Both the position numbers and the translations under genes were made by a program. 64,000 nucleotides of DNA from Amorphochlora amoebiformis (taxonomy: Eukaryota > Cercozoa > Chlorarachniophyceae). The notes under the pieces are model-generated. The model worked only from the letters and a program-made list of their open reading frames with translations, was not told where the DNA came from and did not search any database. This document shows, one piece after another, positions 1-64,000 of this stretch (position 1 is the stretch's first letter; every line of letters begins with the position of its first letter). Location: assembly GCA_054601695.1 (NCBI GenBank), contig BAAHQB010000497.1:1-64000 (forward strand), given 5' to 3'.

Positions 1-27
1 TATATATAGTTACAAGCATAATTACAT

Positions 28-74
<47 letters not shown>

Positions 75-187
75 TGTATGTATATATATATGTATATATA
101 TATATATATAAAGATATTTAACTTCTCTGACTTACACAATACGTGTATACAGTTACAAGCTTAATTACACATACATATATATACATA

Positions 188-237
<50 letters not shown>

Positions 238-290
238 ATATTTAACTTTCCTGACATACACAATACATGTATACAGATACAAGCTTAAAT

Positions 291-348
<58 letters not shown>

Positions 349-438
349 ATATTTAACTTCTCTGACTTACACAATACGTGTATACAGTTACAAGCTTAAT
401 TACACAGACATACATATACATATATATATAATATATAT

Positions 439-504
<66 letters not shown>

Positions 505-564
505 AAGATATTTAACTTCTCTGACTTACACAATACGTATATACAGTTACAAGCTTAATTACAT

Positions 565-613
<49 letters not shown>

Positions 614-720
614 TGTATGTATATATATATATATATATATATATAAAGATATTTAACTTCTCTGACTTACACAATACGTGTGTACAGTTACAAGCTTAAT
701 TACACAGACATACATATACA
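1..720. repeat. About five tandem copies of a 60-nt core separated by TA/CA tracts
   Basis: A core containing TTAACTTCTCTGACTTACAC and TACAGTTACAAGCTTAATTA recurs at about 111-167, 233-296, 345-405, 505-565 and 643-705, with a partial copy at 1-30. Each core is separated by (TA)n, sometimes with (CA)n. The layout matches the exon-fragment arrays further right, so an exon of the IDO gene may lie to the left, but I cannot assign a reading frame. Confidence 0.7.
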
Positions 721-723
721 TAC

Positions 724-766
<43 letters not shown>

Positions 767-797
767 TGTATAATGATGTATTTGTTGTATATATTTA

Positions 798-847
<50 letters not shown>

Positions 848-863
848 ATATATATACTTGCAG

Positions 864-36040
<35,177 letters not shown>

Positions 36041-36044
36041 TATA

Positions 36045-36075
<31 letters not shown>

Positions 36076-36319
36076 TTATATATATAATATATATATTTAT
36101 ATATATAATATATATATATATACATCTGTTAATCTACCATAAAAAAAAAAGGAAGAAAAATCAAATAGAAGAAAAATGTTAGAAGAATATGTGCATGTGT
36201 ATGTATATATATATATATATATATAATATATATATATATATGTATGTATGTATATATATATATATATACATGTGATATCCATATATTATGTAAGAGAGAG
36301 GAAAGAACAAGAGCGTAAG

Positions 36320-36362
<43 letters not shown>

Positions 36363-36540
36363 ATATATATATATATAAATATATGAATATATAATATATA
36401 TATATACATATATATATATATATTATACATACAAAATAATATATATATATATATATTATATCACTATATTATACACTCAATTTCAGTACTAGACTGTATT
36501 TGTTATTGAATATAGTCGATATATACATCACTTATAGATG

Positions 36541-36588
<48 letters not shown>

Positions 36589-37276
36589 TATATACATATC
36601 ATATCTAAATATATACGGTATCCTAGAAAAGGGTCATTACTAGATTAGGTATATTTGCGGATGTACCTCTAGAAGTAGAGTCCAGTCAGAATGTGGAATG
36701 GTATAGAAAGAACACTTCAGTTAACTAGGTTAAGTATTAAGCTAAGTTGGTGGTTATGATTAATCGTTTCTTAAATCAGATTATGTAATATCTGGAGTAT
36801 CAACTGTCTAATATCTGGAGTATTAACTGTCTAATATGAACTGTCTAATATGATAATCTAGAAATATATTCTAGATACTGTAGATACTATAACTACGGCG
36901 TCACTGTATATTTCTAGATATCTCCAGCTAAGCAGTCACCCGGTAGGTCTAAATTTGCAATTATACGAGTTTTAGAGTAACTTAATCTAGTTAATACTAA
37001 ATTACAATGTCTAGAATGTCTAGAATGTACTCTAGTATCGTATGATCCGTGATGAAATTAATTATATCTACCTGGAATTATAGCCTGTAGTATCTCGATC
37101 TGTACTAGTCCTAGTAGTCTCATGTAGTCTAGGTAGTGACTAGAGTATTCTAGAGTACAAGTACTAGAAGTACAATGATGTATACCTACTAGACCTAGAA
37201 TCTAGAGAATACGTATGTCTACTTTATATAAACACTAGATATAGTACACTATATAGTATATATAATATATAATATA

Positions 37277-37317
<41 letters not shown>

Positions 37318-37912
37318 CTATGTATAGACGATATACGACTCGACGGACGTCGCGCTAGTATTAGAGTATAGACATACATGCGAGTATCTAGAGTATTAGA
37401 GTACTACTAGTACTAGGAGTATAGACATACATGCGCATATGTGTATAAAGACTGGAATACCAACTTGGCATGATAGCCAAGACATCGACAGTGATTCGTC
37501 GTGACTCTGATCATGAGTCTCAAGATCAGGTGTATCCACTTATGTTTCTGCTGTCTTGCGTATCAGAATGATGGCGGAATCTAGAGAATTTGGTAGATTT
37601 ACATTGTGCGAGCTTCTGTTTCCGAAAGATAGGTTTGACTCACATGAGGACATGTCATGCCACAAGGAGGAATAAACTTTGAACAAACCGATATTACGAC
37701 ACATTTAAGACAACTTTATACCACTTTCAAGCCCTCATAGATATTTGGGATACGCCGATAAAATAAAAATCCACAAAACTCGTATCTCTTATTTTCTCGC
37801 AACAACACCCCACCTGAGGGCGGCCGTCTTCCCCACTCGGAGCTGATGCCGCAAGAAATCGGACAAGTAGAACCCGTGTCATGTCCGTACCTCGAGAAGA
37901 AAAAGACATCGG
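36041..37912. other. Intergenic region between the IDO fusion and phosphatase genes
   Basis: TA tracts continue to about 36590. From 36600 to 37440 the DNA is dominated by CTAG-containing words (TCTAGA, ACTAGT, CTAGAGTAT). From 37440 to 37912 it is ordinary unique sequence, probably the promoter and 5' UTR of the phosphatase gene. A short inverted repeat CTTGGC/GCCAAG lies at about 37463. I see no clear TATA or other promoter motif that stands out from the AT-rich background. Confidence 0.7.
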
Positions 37913-46459
<8,547 letters not shown>

Positions 46460-46501
46460 TCGGGAGCTTCAGGGGCCCAAAAAAATACATACCTGTGTTT
46501 G

Positions 46502-46548
<47 letters not shown>

Positions 46549-46756
46549 GTATATATATATATATGTATATATACATCCAGTCGCGGCTCCCAGGTCTTGC
46601 CCGAGACCAGTCGGGAGCCTTAGGTAATCAGAATCTAGAAAACATTAATCTAGTAATCTAGGTAAAATCCCATGTCAGACTCTTACTCGATTAGCTTAGG
46701 TTATCAGGGTATCAGTGCTGTCATCTAACCCGAGGTACGTACGTGCATGTGACAAA

Positions 46757-46806
46757 TCTAGAAGATTTCTAGAAATTTCTAGAATTTTCTAGAATTTCCA
46801 GAATTT
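46757..46806. promoter_or_regulatory. Heat-shock-element-like array of TTC/GAA pentamers
   Basis: GAAGATTTCTAGAAATTTCT followed by AGAATTTTCTAGAATTTCCA and GAATTT contains alternating nGAAn and nTTCn blocks at five-base spacing, the consensus layout of heat shock factor sites. It lies between two 3' ends, so a promoter role is doubtful, and CTAG-rich DNA can produce it by chance. Confidence 0.35.
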
Positions 46807-47617
46807 GCATGAACAATAGTAGATGAAGGCCTTGCGCGTACGCGTACGTACGGAACGTTACTCTCTGTCAGTGATTTATACGACCGATCGTCGTCAATTC
46901 ATGATGTTTGCGTTTGTTTATACCTAAATCTAGTAAATACTATAGTACTAAGAGTATTGTTAAGTACTGCTACTAGTAGTACTAGCTACCTGAGCTAAGA
47001 GTATAATCTAGATAATTACACATATACTCTAGATACTATATACATATATATATATATATATATACTAGATATCTAGGATATATCTAGTATATACTAGATA
47101 TATCTAGTATATATATATATATAGCCTTAGACTAGTCTGTCGTCAGAGTCGGATAGTCTCTAGACTAGTAGAGTAGCTATATGTCTAGTATGTCTAATTA
47201 TGATTTATAGTTTAGCTAGTTTCTAGTAGTTTAGAGAGTACTGGAGTATATAGAGTATAACTTATTTCTAGCCCAATGTCTAGCTACTGTCACTCAGGAT
47301 ATTCTAGCTACGTCGATAGTCTAACCTCGTATTATGACTAGTATGATATGCATATGTCCGTCTGTAGATGCGTGCGTACCGTCACGCAGCGTACGTATAC
47401 GATGGCCTTGCGTACGTGTCTATAGGTACACCTAGTATGTAGATTACGTACACGTGCACGCACTAGACGCATACTAGACATACGTATGCAAGCGGGTTGG
47501 ACTTATACTAGGTATAATTAGTCTAGTTAGTACGGTATTATTCATAACTCGTGGGCCGCCGCAATGATCTAGATGATAAAATCACAGAATACTTATCTTA
47601 TACTATCATATATCAAT

Positions 47618-47663
<46 letters not shown>

Positions 47664-48200
47664 ATATATATTGTTATATATACCGTGATATCGCCACTGT
47701 CTAAACTGTGCGCATATGCATGTACGTACGTACGTACGTATACAATACGTACATGGCTAAGATGGACTTTATTTTACCATAGTTGTGTTAATTGCTAGAT
47801 AGTAGTTACCGTGGTTGGTTACGACAGTATCTACATTTTTGCTACTGGAGCTAGAGACTAGATCTAGTCCATTGTCCGTATTGACATCCACTAGTGAGAT
47901 ATCACACATATCTCCGTGTGTATCATATGGTTGTCAGTATAGTAACCTGTTACATGTACACCGAATACATATATTACAGACATGCACGTGTATGTGAATC
48001 ATGCATCATCGCGTCGGAGCTATCTAGGTAAATTATAACTTGTATAAGTCTAAAGCTTTGAATGATCAGCGCTCACCGCGATAGTGAGTTACGTACGTAC
48101 TCAAGTTACTTGCGATCACGATTCATTTGTTGTATCTAGTATACATGTCTACAGTCTAAACACTGTCTAGACTGTACGTACGTACGTGTACGTACTAGAC

Positions 48201-48262
48201 GTAGTCGTAACGGTAGTAACGGTAGTAACGATAGTAACGGTAGTAACGGTAGTAACGGTAGC
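48201..48262. repeat. Nonanucleotide tandem repeat (GTAACGGTA)n
   Basis: About seven units of TAGTAACGG with one base change, just downstream of the oxygenase stop codon on its strand. Confidence 0.9.
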
Positions 48263-48282
48263 CGAGCGTTATCATCTCAGAC

Positions 48283-63716
<15,434 letters not shown>

Positions 63717-63730
63717 CTAATATTGATTGG

Positions 63731-63812
<82 letters not shown>

Positions 63813-63817
63813 ATATA

Positions 63818-63904
<87 letters not shown>

Positions 63905-63963
63905 TTTATATATATATATATATATATGTATATGTATGTATGTATATATATATATATACATAT

Positions 63964-63997
<34 letters not shown>

Positions 63998-64000
63998 GTG
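63717..64000. repeat. (TA)n tract at the right edge
   Basis: Nearly pure TA with short T, TATG and TACA interruptions. This is intron upstream of the first visible oxygenase exon. Confidence 0.9.

Larger units (their letters stand above)
46460..48282. other. Convergent intergenic region, CTAG- and TACGTA-rich
   Basis: It lies between the stop codons of the phosphatase (46459) and oxygenase (48283) genes. TA tracts are few (46505-46575, 47040-47120, 47620-47680). CTAG, TAGTA and TACGTACG words dominate. It includes the TTCTAGAA array at about 46757-46806 and a nonanucleotide repeat at 48201-48262. I see no gene in it; an open frame at 47815-47997 has no supporting similarity. Confidence 0.75.

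Noticed and set aside
47815-47997. 60-codon frame in the convergent spacer
   Set aside because: Short, no motif, and in CTAG-rich DNA where such frames are expected by chance.

Overview
The window is nuclear DNA of an intron-rich eukaryote. Most of it is simple sequence: (TA)n tracts, interstitial TTAGGG/CCCTAA arrays and CT/GA tracts. Three protein-coding genes are hidden inside it as about 83 very short GT-AG exons (mean about 60 nt). About 5.2 kb, or 8%, is coding. Almost all long open frames in the window are translations of TA repeats (Ile-Tyr polymers) or GA repeats and are not genes. I rebuilt the genes by reading each non-repeat island, taking its AG/GT borders and requiring every junction to keep phase.

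Layout. (1) 864-36040, plus strand: a fusion of two indoleamine 2,3-dioxygenase (IDO)-like domains, 48 visible exons, 875 codons plus stop, 5' end outside the window. (2) 37913-46459, plus strand: a complete 14-exon gene for a 356-residue rhodanese-like plus dual-specificity phosphatase protein. (3) 63716-48283, minus strand: a carotenoid cleavage oxygenase, 21 exons, 501 visible residues, 5' end outside the window, convergent with gene 2. Between the genes, 36.5-37.9 kb and 46.5-48.3 kb have a different, CTAG-rich composition with little TA repeat, so intergenic and intronic DNA look different.

The most striking feature is in the introns. Roughly a third of the exons have partial tandem copies in the neighbouring intron. 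Copies of an exon's 3' half plus its 5' splice site lie downstream of it, and copies of a 3' splice site plus the exon's 5' half lie upstream. All are separated by TA tracts and show graded decay; one donor-side fragment is present about 17 times. Whole telomere-repeat arrays also act as introns, with the splice sites lying in or at the edge of the repeat. One complete 136-nt exon of the oxygenase gene is duplicated with only two synonymous differences, and using both copies would break the frame.

Organism: telomere-type TTAGGG, GT-AG introns and a carotenoid oxygenase fit a unicellular alga or another protist. The sequence does not let me name the lineage. The three genes belong to tryptophan/heme chemistry, kinase-pathway dephosphorylation and apocarotenoid chemistry. 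I see no sign that they act together.
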